NCBI GenBank assembly: GCA_036852015.1
Contig: JAANDG010000123.1
Span: 124,001 to 188,000, forward strand
Direction of reading: 5' to 3'
DNA length: 64,000 nucleotides
Source: Pelodera strongyloides
Taxonomy: Eukaryota; Nematoda; Chromadorea; Rhabditida; Rhabditidae
Made by a program: the position numbers and the translations under genes. Shown here in pieces: positions 11,601 through 23,654 of the stretch. Below the pieces are notes generated by a model. It saw nothing but the letters and a program-made list of their open reading frames with translations, was not told where the DNA came from and ran no database searches. Position 1 is the first letter of the stretch, and the number at the start of each line of letters is the position of its first letter.

Positions 11601-11921
11601 ATTCGTTTTGCTAACGCTTTCCGTGGCGGCAAAGGATTTGCGTCAAAACCATGGCACCACTGCGCGGCGGCGCACCATTTGGATGGGACCCGGCAGACGG
11701 CCACAGCAGCGCCAACTGTATACCATTCGCGGCATTCGCGCACCCCAGGCATGGTTATTGGGGACTATTTTAGCATTCGCGCACCTCAGACGCTAAAATA
11801 GTCCAAAATTCCCAAATAACTAAGCTTTACATACAAGCTACATCACTAAAATCAGAAAAATCGAAAATTATTAATTAAAAATAAAACTAACATCAGCGGG
11901 GTCGAGGTTGATCAATGACAT
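8597..11921 (-). CDS. YIPF6: YIPF6 homologue, Yip1-domain Golgi membrane protein (240 aa)
   Basis: Eight exons: 11921-11892, 10972-10874, 10566-10474, 10325-10201, 10062-10014, 9701-9634, 9105-8960, 8709-8597 (stop). They join to 240 aa, against 236 aa for human YIPF6. Residues 75-107 (KRDLMTVGAKF ... WDLWGP) align with the family signature RDLK..G..F ... WDLWGP. Later hallmarks are KLLGG, FFQSLCVIGYCLLP and the C-terminal VYPVFLFYF. The hydrophilic N-terminus is cytosolic and is followed by about five membrane segments of the Yip1 domain. The family works in ER-Golgi vesicle traffic with Rab GTPases. A TTTCAG acceptor lies about 50 nt upstream of the ATG, so a 5'UTR intron or spliced leader is possible. 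The intron between exons 6 and 7 carries a MITE and a minisatellite. Confidence 0.93.
9133..9275. repeat. About 30-bp minisatellite, roughly 4.5 units
   Basis: Units of the form GGATTCGATACCCGGACGG followed by TACACGGCCC repeat with small changes. The array lies in a YIPF6 intron, ending under 30 bp from the acceptor of exon 9105-8960. Short open frames here on both strands are repeat artefacts. Confidence 0.85.
9452..9596. mobile_element. MITE family 4 copy
   Basis: Inverted ends GAGGCCGTATTCACCAACAC and GTGTTGGTGAATACGGCCTC enclose inverted GGGAGGGCTCCCT blocks. It sits in a YIPF6 intron. Non-coding. Confidence 0.85.
11295..11476. mobile_element. MITE family 1 copy
   Basis: Ends TTAAAGCGAAATACCGGC and the inverted GGCATTTCGCTTTAA, with the shared core ATTTATGCTAATTTGCTCG. 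It lies in YIPF6 intron 1. Confidence 0.85.
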
Positions 11922-12298
11922 ACAATATAATGGCGGTACTTCTTAGCCGGTTAACCTTTTTCACTTCAAAAGGCGATTCTGAAAATAAACAAATCACTGC
12001 GTAATTACATTTAAATTATAATGAGTTTTCAGGTAGGCATTACAAGAACCTGTACGGTCGGTCATACATACCGGCTCAAAATAGTCACGCGGCCATAACC
12101 CGACTATGGACCCTGACACCCAGTCATGTGACTCAATTCACTCAAGCGCGCATCATATCTCTACAGTAGGAATAGTTACCGTGTGCTATTTAAAAAGGGG
12201 GGAGAGTTCTAGTTGTAACGTCCCAAAAAAATCAGAAAATGAAATGTTTCACGCAATTATTAACAACTACTAGTCTACAAATAGAGTAATAATCAGTG

Positions 12299-12535
12299 GC
12301 ATCCCCGCCTCGATAAAATAGCATCTAACATGAGCCACAGGAAAAAGAAGTTTGGGGGAATTGAGTGTCGAACTGTCGAATATGATCTCAGAACACCTTT
12401 GGTGTATTTAACAAATAAATAAATAAATCGCATCCCCGCCTCGATAAAATAGCATCTAACATGAGCCACAGGGAAAAGAAGTTTGGGAGACCTGAGTGTC
12501 AAATTGCCGAAATAATCCCAGAAGCTGAAATCTCA
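12299..12535. repeat. Tandem direct repeat (about 131 bp) with a retroelement-like tail
   Basis: The sequence from CATCCCCGCCTCGATAAAAT at about 12,300 recurs at about 12,431, with a few substitutions, for some 100 bp. Between the copies is ACACCTTTGGTGT followed by an (AAAT)n run. This resembles the tail of the LINE fragment ending near 7,626. Confidence 0.7.
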
Positions 12536-12816
12536 AAAGTCAGATTAGATATCACATTGCATATCAACAAGTCAAACGAAAATAAACACATCCCAATACA
12601 TAAATCATTTTATCTTGCTTGGATACCATGCACATAATCATAGATACAGAGAAAACAGTAAATCATAAATCAAAAAGTATAATAAAAGCGAATCTCAAGA
12701 AAACCTCTTACGAAATTATAATAAAAGAAATGGGATAAAGAAGACAAATGTAAGAATAAATTAAATCACCGAATTATGAAAGTTTCCCATATAATACAGA
12801 ATACCTACACATGAGG

Positions 12817-12932
12817 AAACGGGAAGCGCCATTTGGTGTCCGGTTTTTTTCTCGAAAACGGTCTGCAAATGGTCTCGAAGTGGTTTCCAAATGGTCGGTC
12901 ACCGGTTACCGACCCCCCTTTCCTGTGTAGTA
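12817..12932. mobile_element. Small inverted-repeat element (single copy here)
   Basis: Ends CTACACATGAGGAAACGGG and, inverted, CTACACAGGAAAGGGG, with an internal degenerate CAAATGGTC-type repeat. About 115 bp, non-coding. Confidence 0.5.
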
Positions 12933-13091
12933 CGAAATAAAACTTTAGGCATTTCCACAAAATCTTAATTCAAATCAAACTTTGGTAATTAAACCACAAC
13001 CGCATAATCAATATCACAAAAACAACTGTTGCACCAGACTATACCAAAACGAAGCTACAAATACAAGAGTTAAATACAGTACGTAAATTTG

Positions 13092-13259
13092 TTAAAGCGA
13101 TATAACATCCTGGCTTTGAAGCGTATGATGAAGAAGGACTGCATTCCCGTGCATTCTACGATTTGAATAAAAAAAACCTACCCAGAATAAATACACCGGA
13201 ATGCACTGAATGCAGTTGCTTAACTCACGTTTCAAAAACCGGATGTTATACCGCTTTAA
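13092..13259. mobile_element. MITE family 2 copy
   Basis: Begins TTAAAGCGATATAACATCC and ends GGATGTTATACCGCTTTAA, perfect inverted ends for the first 9-10 bp. Lies 3' of the syntaxin gene. Confidence 0.85.
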
Positions 13260-13923
13260 TGACATTATAAACTAGAGATTCACTTCTACTGCATAACACA
13301 CGAGAAACTTTGAACATGTATACATGTAGCACTCTAATTGTGAGCTAAGATTATGATCGAAACAAAAAAATAATAATAACAATATTATAGCGCAAATGAG
13401 TTCAGTACAAATTCGTTTAGAAATATTTTACAGTCAAAAAATTCGTCTACGAAAAAAAAGTAAAATTCTGTATATCAAAAACGTATCGGAAATTATCATA
13501 GTTAAATCAAGCACCTAAAGCGCCAAAGCTTTAAATCTCTAAAATTGCGTGAGCACAAATGTAGACCAGATACTCATTCGGATACCTCACGCATAAGGGT
13601 AGAGGTACCTCGGGGAAATGCAATGCCTCCCCGGCCCATTACATTAGGGAAGTGCTACCAGTGGAAGATAGATTCCCCAGCAGAGCTACCCATCTATCTA
13701 GGGAGGTCTCACGAGTATATAGTCTAATATACTATCATCATACCTGTCAGTCATCAAGTCATACAAGTCAAGAATCCAATACAAAATCACCGGCAATTAC
13801 CGTACTTACTTCTAACATTCCAGAAAAAAAATTACAGGTTTAAAATATGGTGAGTTTTAAACGCAAGGACTATGGTACTTACGTAAGAACGGGTTAAGGC
13901 ACAAAAAAAAACCTGGCGTAAGT

Positions 13924-16900
13924 CTATTTTGCTCCGAGATACACCGTCAATCCAATAATCAAACATAGAACGGCCAAAAAGGCAAATAGCATACACTTCT
14001 TCTGGCGAGCCTTCTGTTGGTACTGCACGGCTTGCTGCACGTTGCTCGCGCCCTGAACAACCACTTAGAATTAATTAATAACTTTTGAATCAATTATATT
14101 CCGTAGCTGTAATTAATAAGAAATAATTATGCGCCACGGAAGACCAACGCCGGAAAGCAATCAGATGCTTTCTCCTGTGTGCATGACCATTCACATCGGT
14201 ATGTAATGAAAAAGCCACATGCAATGTCGCTTTAATCAAAAGCAGCCTTCACCAACCTGTTCCACGTGTATGGCCGCATGTTCAACATTTGCTTCGATAC
14301 TGTCCACCATATCTCCTTGCTCGTGCACAATCTGAGCCAAGTCCGCAAATAGCTGGTTGACGTCGGAGACCTCGCGTTCTAGCTTCGTTAGTGCCTAAAA
14401 GAGTAATGTTCAGGTGTAAAGCGGTACAACATCCGGTTTTTGTTGCGTGCTCATGTTGGACGCTGCGACCCCATGAGCACGCAACTTACTGCAACATTGT
14501 CCGATTTTTGGGACTAATATTCATTTGCATGTATATGTATAACAGATTGGAATACAGCTAGCTGTGCGAGGAGATGTCTGTCATATTTTGAAAAACAGGG
14601 TGTTATACCCCTTTAAGAAAACAATCACTAGAAAAAAAAGGATGCATTGACTTCGCCATAGACTATCAAGCTTCTGGAACGTGTTTCGGTAACTGAGAAT
14701 CATAGTTCGGAAACAAGTCCACGGGGTAATATAGCGAGGTACATTAGATATCTTTTGTATTTGAATTGAAACATCATAACATATCGGAACCACTAACGGA
14801 TGGAAAACCACAACCCCAATGGAGCTCCGTCAGGGCCCAAAGGGCCAAAAGGAACTCGATTGATTATGGTTTTTTTTATCGCCCGGGAAAGTACAAACGG
14901 AACAGGGATCGAGTCCATATAACTACGTTCTCAGGCGCGCAGCACGCAAACGCCTAACAGCGTCCGGGGAAAAGAGATGGCTTTTTAACATGGGAAAGGC
15001 GGAGAGGCAGAAAAGAGGTTTCTGTGTCTCGAATTTTTTTGCATCTTTTCCAGCGGACGCAGCTACGCATTTCCGCGCTGCGCGCCTGAGGACCAGAGAA
15101 GGAAAGGTAAAAAAAACTAACCGTTTGTCGCTCCTTGATCTCCTGCAGGTTAAGTTGATTCTGTCGTTGCATCTGGAATGAATATGGTTTGAAACTTGAA
15201 GGCCAGAAGGTATCATCGTATTGTACTCGACGGCATATGTTAGGGCTGGATTGACGCTGGTGTTGAAGAGCTTTGCGCGGGTTTCCCTCGGAATATTCAG
15301 GTCTGTGACGTGACGTCTCCGACATTTCCGTAGGACGCCCACCCGGCTCGAACATATTTACACAAGAACAATATTCTACAAAGATGTACTCTATGCGTTC
15401 TTGCTTCGGACCGGGAACAAAGGAAAATACGTGCAGAGAAATGCTATGAAATATAGTAAGGCTCCCGTTCTCTCCTTTCAGTCACCCTACGGTACCAGGT
15501 AAAACGTCAAACATCTCTTCATCTTCTTCTTTCAGACCCAAAACAAAACATACAAATATACAAGTCCAACAAGCTTCATGTCCCAAATTTCCATGGGATA
15601 CGTATAATAAACGTATCATATGCAAATTTTCCAAAAAAGGGTACAATATGGCTTTAAACTTCTTACCTGCAACTGTTGTTGTGCATCTACCGCCTGCTGT
15701 TGATATTTGGACTCTTCATCCTGTTGAATGGCCTCGTTGCGAACCTACAAACATCACACATTTATTTACTATTTATAAACATCAAAATTTCAATTGCCAA
15801 ATAAATAACAAACCAAAGGGTTTTGTCCCAACAAGGATAAATGGTACTCCAAAGGCAAAAGCAAAAATATGCAAAAGAACGATGACAATAGAAACGTGGG
15901 GAAACGGGAAATAAGGCAGTTGTCAATTCAAAGCGATATAACTGGCTCATTTGAAACACGTGTTCTAAGACCAGTATTTGCACAGGGAAAGGGAACACAC
16001 AGTCCAAAACACATTTCAAAAAGCGGCTGCTATCCACTTTAAGCTGAATTGTCGAAAACCAGCTATACCTTAGCATACCTAATATACGCCAACGTGACTT
16101 AGCTTAGGAAGTCGCATAGAGGGCACAAAAAATAAACATGGTAACCCCCCCCCCGATAATTACAATTACATACTAAATATAAAATACGCAAAGCTTCATG
16201 GGGAAGGGGGGGGGGGGTAGTGGGTAATGATAAAGGGGAAATAATATATAAGAATAAAGCGCCGGGACATGAACCTTTTGCTCACCCGCAACAATCTTTC
16301 TCCTTCGGGTCCAAGTTGCATTGACTAGGAAACAACGTTTATTCCTTTGGAAGTTCGGATTTATTTTCCTAATCTTCGGCATAAAAAACCATTGTGAACG
16401 CACAAAATCATGCAATATTAAAGTGCTACGGCACATGGTTTGTGAACCGTATGCTAGACAACTACATTCCCATTTTCTATTCGCAAATGCGGCACAGAAC
16501 CGCACAGAATGGAATGCAACAACCAAGTTATCATACATGAATTGCAATTGTGCAGTACACGCTTCATAAACCACGTGCCATATCACTTTAGGACAATTTT
16601 TATAAACAAAATAATATAAAATATGAGATAACTAAAATACCTGCTTGATGCTCTCCTTTTCAGTTGATACAGCCTTTCGTTGTGCCGATTGAAGCCGATT
16701 CAGTACGCCGATAAATTCATTCTGTAGCCGTTCACGGTGCACTTTCAGTGATCTCTGCAAGGTTTTAATTTTTAATACTCACAATCATTCAAATATAGAA
16801 TTATGATTCAAATACTGCTCTTGGTGCAAACCCCTTGGCGTAAACCAGTGCGTGAAATAACGCACGCACAGCTTAGCAACGGGATGCACAGCTTAGCTTG

Positions 16901-19486
16901 GCTTAGGCTATCTAAGTAAGAAGCACTTTCACTTTCATGTTGAATATAAGCGCTGTTTCTTTTCTTTTTTTTGTAAATAAACCCCATAAATATAAAGCCT
17001 ACTCACATCCGCATTGCTCCTGTTGACCAAATCCTTCATCAAAATATTCGTTTCCTTTCCCAGAAATTGGGCTTCTTGCGCTTTCTAAACATAACTACTG
17101 ACAACTGGTAGTATAAGAACTAGTAATGTAAGAGGATCGAGAATATAGTATGTAATGTAATAAGTACGGAAAAGAAAGAAATACACACAACAGACTCAGC
17201 ACGCTGCTGGATATGAAAACACCATCCGATTTAGAGCGTGGTGCGGTTATTAGTAACAAATAAATGTTGAATTCTGAGGCTAATTTCAGCGACATAATCA
17301 AGTAACAGGGAAAGCGGCCAATGCTAAGCATAAGAATGGAAACGATGCATGATCCTCACAAAGAGAATAGTGTAGAAATTTTCAAAACTCGGCTCAATCG
17401 AAATTCACTTACTTATCCCCAGGTGTAGCCATTTATCTACGAACCTTCCGTATTTTCGTGTTGTCCAGTATTTCGCTTTACGTTTTTTATGTATTTGTTC
17501 ACGCTGTATTATTTCCATTTGTTCTTTTTCTGAATAAAGTATTAATATATAACATATATATTAATACTCACCTCATTAAACTGCTCGCGAACCTTCCCTC
17601 CAAACTGAGAGCTCTCATTCAGTCTGGGAATCCAGGCCTCAAGTTGGGAGACTGAAAAACAAAAAAAAACCTAAATTATGGATACCGTACGCTCAACTAC
17701 GCAAATCATTCAAGAATTCAAGACTACGCGAACCAAGATGCAAAAACTACATACCCTTGAAAATTTCGAGAATCGTAATTAGTATCGATCAACGGCAATA
17801 AAAAAGATCAATAAATCAATAATGAATACCTTGTTCACTAAGTTGTCGCACATTATGCTGGATATTGCTCACTATCGCATCGCCACCGTCTCGTTCGAAG
17901 TCCATCCTATAAACAAAAATTATTAATTTTTTTCTGACATCTGAATTCAGACTTTATGAGCAAAGGATACTTCAATCAATAAGAAATGAGAAACGTGAAA
18001 CGTCCAAACATGCTAAATAAGATAACTTCAAAGAACAAAACTACAGACATAAGACATAAAAAGTATGATAATTGGTATACAATAGACGAATAGACTACCT
18101 AAAAACACTCTAAATAAGCTACATCATTATTTGAATCGGTACGTGAGATATCTATTAATAAATATGGAGAAAGCACAAGACATTAGATTAAGATAGTAGT
18201 AGCTTTTATCATAGAGCTAAAGAGCACAACATTCCACAATGAACCCTAGATACCGAAAACTCCAATATCAAAAGCCATGTGTTTCATCTAAAATTAATAA
18301 AAAAAACTAAACCATTAGTATAGCTTTGCACTGGACAGTTGGACAGCCAAAATCTCGTACAAACAAAGAAATAAGTCCTAGCGAAATTAAAAGACGTCCA
18401 GAAATACGTACTCAGGAATAAGCATAGGCTTATACTACGGCTGAGACTTACACAATAAGGATGAAAGAGAAAGACATTTTCTGGTTTATTAAATAAATAT
18501 TATATCAATATTAACTCACGATTCAGTTCCCATCCCTATCCCACGCTCGCTCTCATACCGTTTGTAGAAAGTCAAACGTGGCTCATCTTCAAAACGCACG
18601 TGCTTTTCACGCATATCGATGGCTATTTGCTACCTCGCGCGTTGTTTTTGCTTTCTACTTATTTACTCTATCTAATTTGCATACCAGAATTTGCATACAC
18701 AAATATTCAAAACTTTCAAGCACGGTACCGCCGACTAATATACCCAGCTCCAAAAAAAGCTAGTGCGATGGCGGATGTGATATAAACATAACATGCTGAT
18801 CAAAAAAACATATCACAACATACACTACTTTACTGAATACTTTGTCAAAGAACGAACATTATGGCCTGACCATATATGCAATTCGCACTTGCGAAAATGA
18901 CAAATGCCTGTCCATGTTCGAGTCAATGTAAACGACAAGGTCCCGCAGCGATTTTGAATCTAGTACGGATCTATTCCAAAATAGTACGGAACAATTTCAA
19001 ATAGTACGTACGGATCTGATACACTTTCGCTGCAGGACTATGTCAAATGCCTTATTCGCACGGGTTACGGTAGGCATTTGACATGGCCTGAACATGGACA
19101 GGCATTTGTCATTTTGGCAAGTGCGAATCGCAAACATGGACAGGGCCATACGCGAGGTATTTCGGTGCAAAGCCGACAAAACAGTAGAGACAGACACTTA
19201 GGACTACGCTACGGCAAAGGCTCAGCTTAAAACTCAGTTTGAGGATCGTGCACGATTAGAAATACAAACACTTACGATGTGGTTCGGCTCAGGTTCACGG
19301 AACGAATAAATATAGGCATAGGCTAAAGTCAAGGCTCATTTCAGGCGCATACCATTAGGCTTAGGCTTAGGCTTAGACAAGAAAACCAACAAACCTGAAC
19401 ACAAGTCCTCCAGGTGATGAATTCTCCCCGTTGTCACCAAATGTCATGTAACTTTTCTGCACAGAACCGCTCAGACTATTTTGCAT
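13924..19486 (-). CDS. Syntaxin 7/12-type endosomal t-SNARE (278 aa)
   Basis: Nine exons join without phase errors: 19486-19395, 17906-17830, 17651-17572, 17084-17007, 16754-16641, 15744-15667, 15172-15122, 14394-14257, 14052-13924 (stop). The product has a short N-terminus, a helical Habc-type region, a SNARE motif at about residues 190-250 and a C-terminal anchor at about 256-275 (CMLFAFLAVLCLIIGLTVYL). The SNARE core contains IVHEQGDMVDSIEANVEHA, nearly the syntaxin 7/12 signature; the zero-layer glutamine is about Q216. The family drives endosome/lysosome membrane fusion from the cytosolic face. Length fits human STX12 (276 aa). Which of STX7 or STX12 is the closer orthologue cannot be settled here. 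Intron 1 (1.5 kb) hosts a long-TIR MITE and a TTAGGC array. Confidence 0.93.
14416..14616. mobile_element. MITE family 2 copy
   Basis: Starts TAAAGCGGTACAACATCCGG and ends in the inverted CAGGGTGTTATACCCCTTTAA. It lies in a syntaxin intron. Confidence 0.75.
14931..15092. mobile_element. Inverted-repeat element in a syntaxin intron
   Basis: The left end CTCAGGCGCGCAGCACGC pairs with the right end GCGCTGCGCGCCTGAG. The arms continue for roughly 45 bp (including GCGTCCG and GGAAAAGA). About 160 bp, non-coding; open frames across it are artefacts. Confidence 0.75.
15928..16042. mobile_element. Short MITE family 2 copy
   Basis: Begins CAAAGCGATATAACTGGC, ends AAGCGGCTGCTATCCACTTT, with TTTGAAACACGTG and its inverse next to the ends. 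An internally deleted copy of about 115 bp in a syntaxin intron. Confidence 0.6.
16417..16590. mobile_element. MITE family 3 copy
   Basis: Ends ATTAAAGTGCTACGGCACAT and ACGTGCCATATCACTTTA, with GGTTTGTGAA / TTCATAAACC inside. In a syntaxin intron. Confidence 0.75.
18861..19151. mobile_element. MITE with about 65-bp inverted repeats in syntaxin intron 1
   Basis: The left arm (ATGGCCTGACCATATATGC then GACAAATGCCTGTCCATG) is mirrored at 19,083-19,151. About 290 bp in total, no coding capacity. The only copy seen in this window. Confidence 0.8.
19355..19376 (+). repeat. Interstitial TTAGGC telomere-type repeat
   Basis: Three full TTAGGC units and a partial fourth. TTAGGC is the nematode telomere hexamer. 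Two inverse units (GCCTAAGCCTAAGCC) also occur near 8,338-8,352. It sits about 20 bp from the donor of syntaxin exon 1, inside the intron. Confidence 0.85.
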
Positions 19487-20429
19487 GATAATTATCAGCC
19501 GGGCCAATTAATTATCCGAATAATTAACTACGGTGAATTTCTTAGGAATTTAGAGCCACCCCAAGCAACGGATAAATCATAAATACATTCAATCGCATAC
19601 AGCTGTTCCACTTCACAAAATCGAAACTGAGGTTTAGAAATAAACACAGCTCAGAATTGTAGTTTAGAGTAGGTAGGGTATACACCTAGAAATATAATAG
19701 GACGTAGAAGAAGTAGACTTTCGAAGAAGCTTCTCCTCTCAACAGTATACCGTTATTACCGGAATAAAGGGATATAAGTCTCCAATATAGTCTCGGAATA
19801 GTTCAGTTTCAAAAACAGAAGGTTCACCGTCAAGGTCGGCCGTAATAAATTGGCACTGCAGTACTCAAGGGTCAGGTTCTGCTCCACTTGCAGATAAATA
19901 CAGAGTAATTGATTACTTGAGATTATAGATTACCAGTAAGTAGTAAGTAAATAGTAAACACCGTCAGTGGCAGACAAAATAATACTTAATCAGTATCAAT
20001 CAGTATTGGCAGACAAAATAATAATACTTAATCAGTATCACGAGGCGTGAAAATTGAAAATCCAAGGTTCGCTAGTTAAACGTTAAAACCAGTGCCCAAA
20101 CACCGCCTATGTTTATTGCTTGTAATAAACAATCTGATAAAACCAGGCTTGCATCCAGGCGCACACACAACGAATAGCGAATAGAATACAGTATGTAACG
20201 TCAGCAGAATCAGAATAGAATAAGATAAATTTCAAGCAACAAACAGAATCCACGGAAACGATACAGTGTCCACGAATACAGACAAATCAATACCTCTTCC
20301 AATCTTCCAATAGTGAACTGTAGAGATAACAAAGGTGTTCCCCTTCCAAACCAACAATATGTATCACTCGAACACAATAAGTACAATCTCGTATCAAGAC
20401 CAATCAATCAGCTGTGAGGCCGACAGAGT

Positions 20430-21072
20430 TTAGTCCCGTCCCAGTTCTCCGTCCATGACGCTGTTCACTGCGATCCCAATGCGCCTGGCCAAAGTCTACG
20501 GAACATAAACAATATATAGCAGTTCAACGTCCAATGTAAGGCTCAAAACATGTCTTGTCCCAGAGATTCTGAGCAGAGTAGAGAGTAGGCGTGTTTCAAA
20601 AGACAAATTAGTTAGGTATCAGGCAGTCAGGTTACGGTAGAAGGGAAAATGAACGGTTGTTGTAGTCTTGTAGTCTACCTTATAAGCAGTGTTTTGATAG
20701 GATCGTAGATTATCCCTAGAGATCAAGAATGAGCAGTCAAAAGTCTAAAAAAAACACTTTCTCGAATTATTCATTAAGAGTATATAACAACGGATATTGT
20801 TTTAAGAAGTTCACATTTTACAAAAAATGGGAGCAAAAATCGAAGAAATGTTTACCTTTCTCTCCCACAAAAAAGGGAAATTTTCAAAATATATTAAACA
20901 TAAAAATAGGACACGGAGCTCTCTTTCTGTGTAAAAAGGTTTCGCAACCCTAAGATGGTGGATTAATTTCTGGGAAAAGGACGCTAACCAGTAATTAATA
21001 ACCACAACGTTTCTCATAAAGTCTCATAAAAAATCTGAAAATAAAGCTGCTAAGCTAACCTACCTGGTACAT
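20430..21072 (-). CDS. Candidate micro-ORF (24 aa, two exons)
   Basis: ATG at 21072 encodes MYQ to a GTAGGT donor at 21064. An acceptor GTAG at 20496 leads to TLARRIGIAVNSVMDGELGRD and a stop at 20430. The phases match and the second exon has coding-like composition. However, the product is only 24 aa, unknown to me, and the first coding exon is tiny. It could equally be the last exon of an unfound gene or chance. Confidence 0.2.
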
Positions 21073-21801
21073 CGTGCTTCTAAATTTGTCGATTCCTGCA
21101 CATACTTACATTAGTAGGCAAAAACAACCATCGACTAATTCCGCTATCATATAATTATGCTAAATCACCACACAATTACTACAAAAAAGCGAAAACAACT
21201 AAACACCACGCAAAGAAAACCGTCGACCTCTCTACCGTACAAACGAAACTCTCACTATACCATTCATATCGATACTTTTTCTAGTTTCACAACAAAACGA
21301 CGCCAGGGAAAGGACGAGCAAGAAAGATAGGTTCCCAATGAACAATGACATGAAGCTGAAACTATCTAATGAGCGAGAAACATTTTACATTACAAACGTC
21401 TTCAGTAAATTTTCGCCTGTCATAACTCCCAACCCGCTAAATTGCTTTATACATCAAGAAACTAACTATAAGAACAAGGCCAGAAACCAATGATAAATGC
21501 TAAGCAACCATTAGTATTCAGGATTGAAATGAAAACTCAAGCTGATGCTTGCCACATCATAAATTTGGGTTTTAAGTTGTTAATTATTACTAATTCCAAG
21601 GCCAAGAATCAATAACTTCTAAGCAAGGCGTATAATCATTATTAATCTTCAGTAGTGAAATCAAAGAAAAAATGAATCAGATGTTTGCCGCAACGCAAAT
21701 ACGCGGCGAATCAATATACGACAACTAGAGAGCAACGTGTGGAGACAACGAACAGCAAACAAGCGGTTTCGAACAGAAAACAAGCCATGTCGGGAGCAAA
21801 A

Positions 21802-21986
21802 TTAAAGCGGAATGAATACCGGCCGGTTTTTGAAACACGTCGAGTATACCAGCATTATTATGCAGCGTATGCAAATTAACACAAATTAGTATAAAAAATC
21901 GAGTAAATTCGAGCAAATTAGCATAAATACGTAAGAATTTAGTTGCCTACGATGCGTTTCAAAAACTTGCCGGTATTTCGCTTTAG
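21802..21986. mobile_element. MITE family 1 copy
   Basis: Ends TTAAAGCGGAATGAATACCG and CGGTATTTCGCTTTA, with the family core in inverse orientation (AATTAGCATAAATACGTAAG). Intergenic. Confidence 0.8.
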
Positions 21987-22625
21987 CTTATTAGTTCATG
22001 CTGAGAGGAAACCAAAGTATCCTACTTATTTTATGCTGAGGGAGAGGGATTCTAATTAATCAAATTACCGTACTTTAAATTTAGGGGTCTAACCCTGTGT
22101 GCAAAATTGAAACGCCTATGCGTGAGGATAAATGCTTGTCTTTGTCTATAGCTGATTGTGAAACTATTGAAAACGGTGCCAAATTGAATACTAAACTATG
22201 TAATACTGCCAGCAAGATACAACTAATGTTGGTTCAACCCTACATGAAACACAGGTAAAATAGCAACCTTGAAACATTGGGAAAAATATCAACCATGTCA
22301 TAAAACATGTATTTGAAAAACCATAAAATTCTACCAAAAAACTTTATTTGGCGACTCAAAGAAAGAAAACACATTCACAATCAAACGGAAGCACAGCTAG
22401 TATAACTAATAAAAATAAAATCTCCAAGTATCAAAAAATAAATAAAATACATTTGAAAAAACCGTTATACTGTTCTACATTCTCGATATATAAAAAAAAG
22501 AAATACCTTGTCCATTTTTGGCTAAACAAGAGGAAATATGTATAGGCAATGAAAAGAAACATACTGCCCTTCAGTTACGTAAAGTTAATCTCAAAAATAG
22601 TCTCAACCAAGCACAACACAACAAC

Positions 22626-22798
22626 TGAAGTGGCATGACACGTGGTTTTGAGACCTATGCTGCACAATTACATTCCAATGTATTAAATCGATGGCTTTCC
22701 GACACAAAAGGGCATACATTAGCACATAATACATACACGATAATACACTCTGTCCAGTATACATCTCGGACTTCAAACCACGTGTCATATCGCTTTAA
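22626..22798. mobile_element. MITE family 3 copy
   Basis: Ends GAAGTGGCATGACACGTGG and CCACGTGTCATATCGCTTTAA. Intergenic, about 173 bp, non-coding. Confidence 0.75.
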
Positions 22799-23017
22799 AT
22801 TTAAAATCAGAAACAAGCTAAGTATAATTTTGCATCTTCAACTGTTCAAAACAGAAACAAGAGATCCAAACAAAAAAGGAAATCGAAACAAAACAAAAAT
22901 AAACCATCCATAAAGGGTAGAAAACGATAAAGCTGTCTGTTGATGATGACTCGAGCTTTACCTTTCTATCATTTACGAATTGGCAAAAATATCACCGATA
23001 TATATCTCCGAAACTAC

Positions 23018-23150
23018 AGACGCCGTATTCACCAACATGCAGGGAGCCCTCCCTGGCCTCCCCAGGGAGCTAAAGAGTGCGAGAGCACAAGAGATTCAGA
23101 GCACTCGAGAACCTAGGGAGGGCTCCCTGCGTGTTGGTGAATACGGCCTC
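23018..23150. mobile_element. MITE family 4 copy
   Basis: Inverted CGTATTCACCAACA / TGTTGGTGAATACGGCCTC with internal GGGAGCCCTCCCT blocks. Intergenic, close to the 3' end of FCP1. Confidence 0.85.
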
Positions 23151-23531
23151 AGTACTGACAAATCAAAAATGTTTATGATAGGATACATCATACTCAACAA
23201 AACAAAACAAAACGCACAACACAAAATAGAGATCCAACGCAAGTATTCGAAAACTGCCAAATACACGATCCGATCAAAATAGCAAGAGTTAAGACGAGTC
23301 ACAGAGTATATATAAAAAAACGAAGATAAGGCACAAATCCCTGACCTGACCAAAAACTAAATGCAAATCAAACGAGGCAATCAAATACAAAGACAAAGAA
23401 GAAAATAGTGGGTGAAGAATGATGTTAACGTCATATCATACAGTTAATCCAAGAGTTAACGCAATTCAACCAAAGGCGTAACATACTGTAACCACTGCCA
23501 CGCAAAGTAAAATGGGACATCGAAGGGACAC

Positions 23532-23654
23532 CAGAGGCCATATTCACCACTCCTACTCCCTTAGAGATATATTCCCCGGGGACAGAAAATGGCAGACACG
23601 CAGAGAAAAAGAAGGCGAATTCCCCATGGGGAATTGAGTGGTGAATATGGCCTC
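23532..23654. mobile_element. MITE family 5 copy
   Basis: Ends GAGGCCATATTCACCACTC and GAGTGGTGAATATGGCCTC enclose CCCCGGGGACAGAAAATGGC and CCCCATGGGG. Lies about 170 bp 3' of the FCP1 stop. Confidence 0.85.

Larger units (their letters stand above)
11922..13923. other. Intergenic region YIPF6-syntaxin
   Basis: About 2 kb, AT-rich. It contains a direct repeat with a LINE-like tail (12,299-12,535), a small inverted-repeat element (12,817-12,932) and a family 2 MITE (13,092-13,259). No exon was recognised. Confidence 0.5.

Noticed and set aside
14923..15355. Two long minus-strand open frames
   Set aside because: They pass through a syntaxin exon and an inverted-repeat element; only 15172-15122 is coding.
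18515..18600. Extra syntaxin exon in intron 1
   Set aside because: A coding-like stretch occurs, but exons 19486-19395 and 17906-17830 join perfectly in phase without it.
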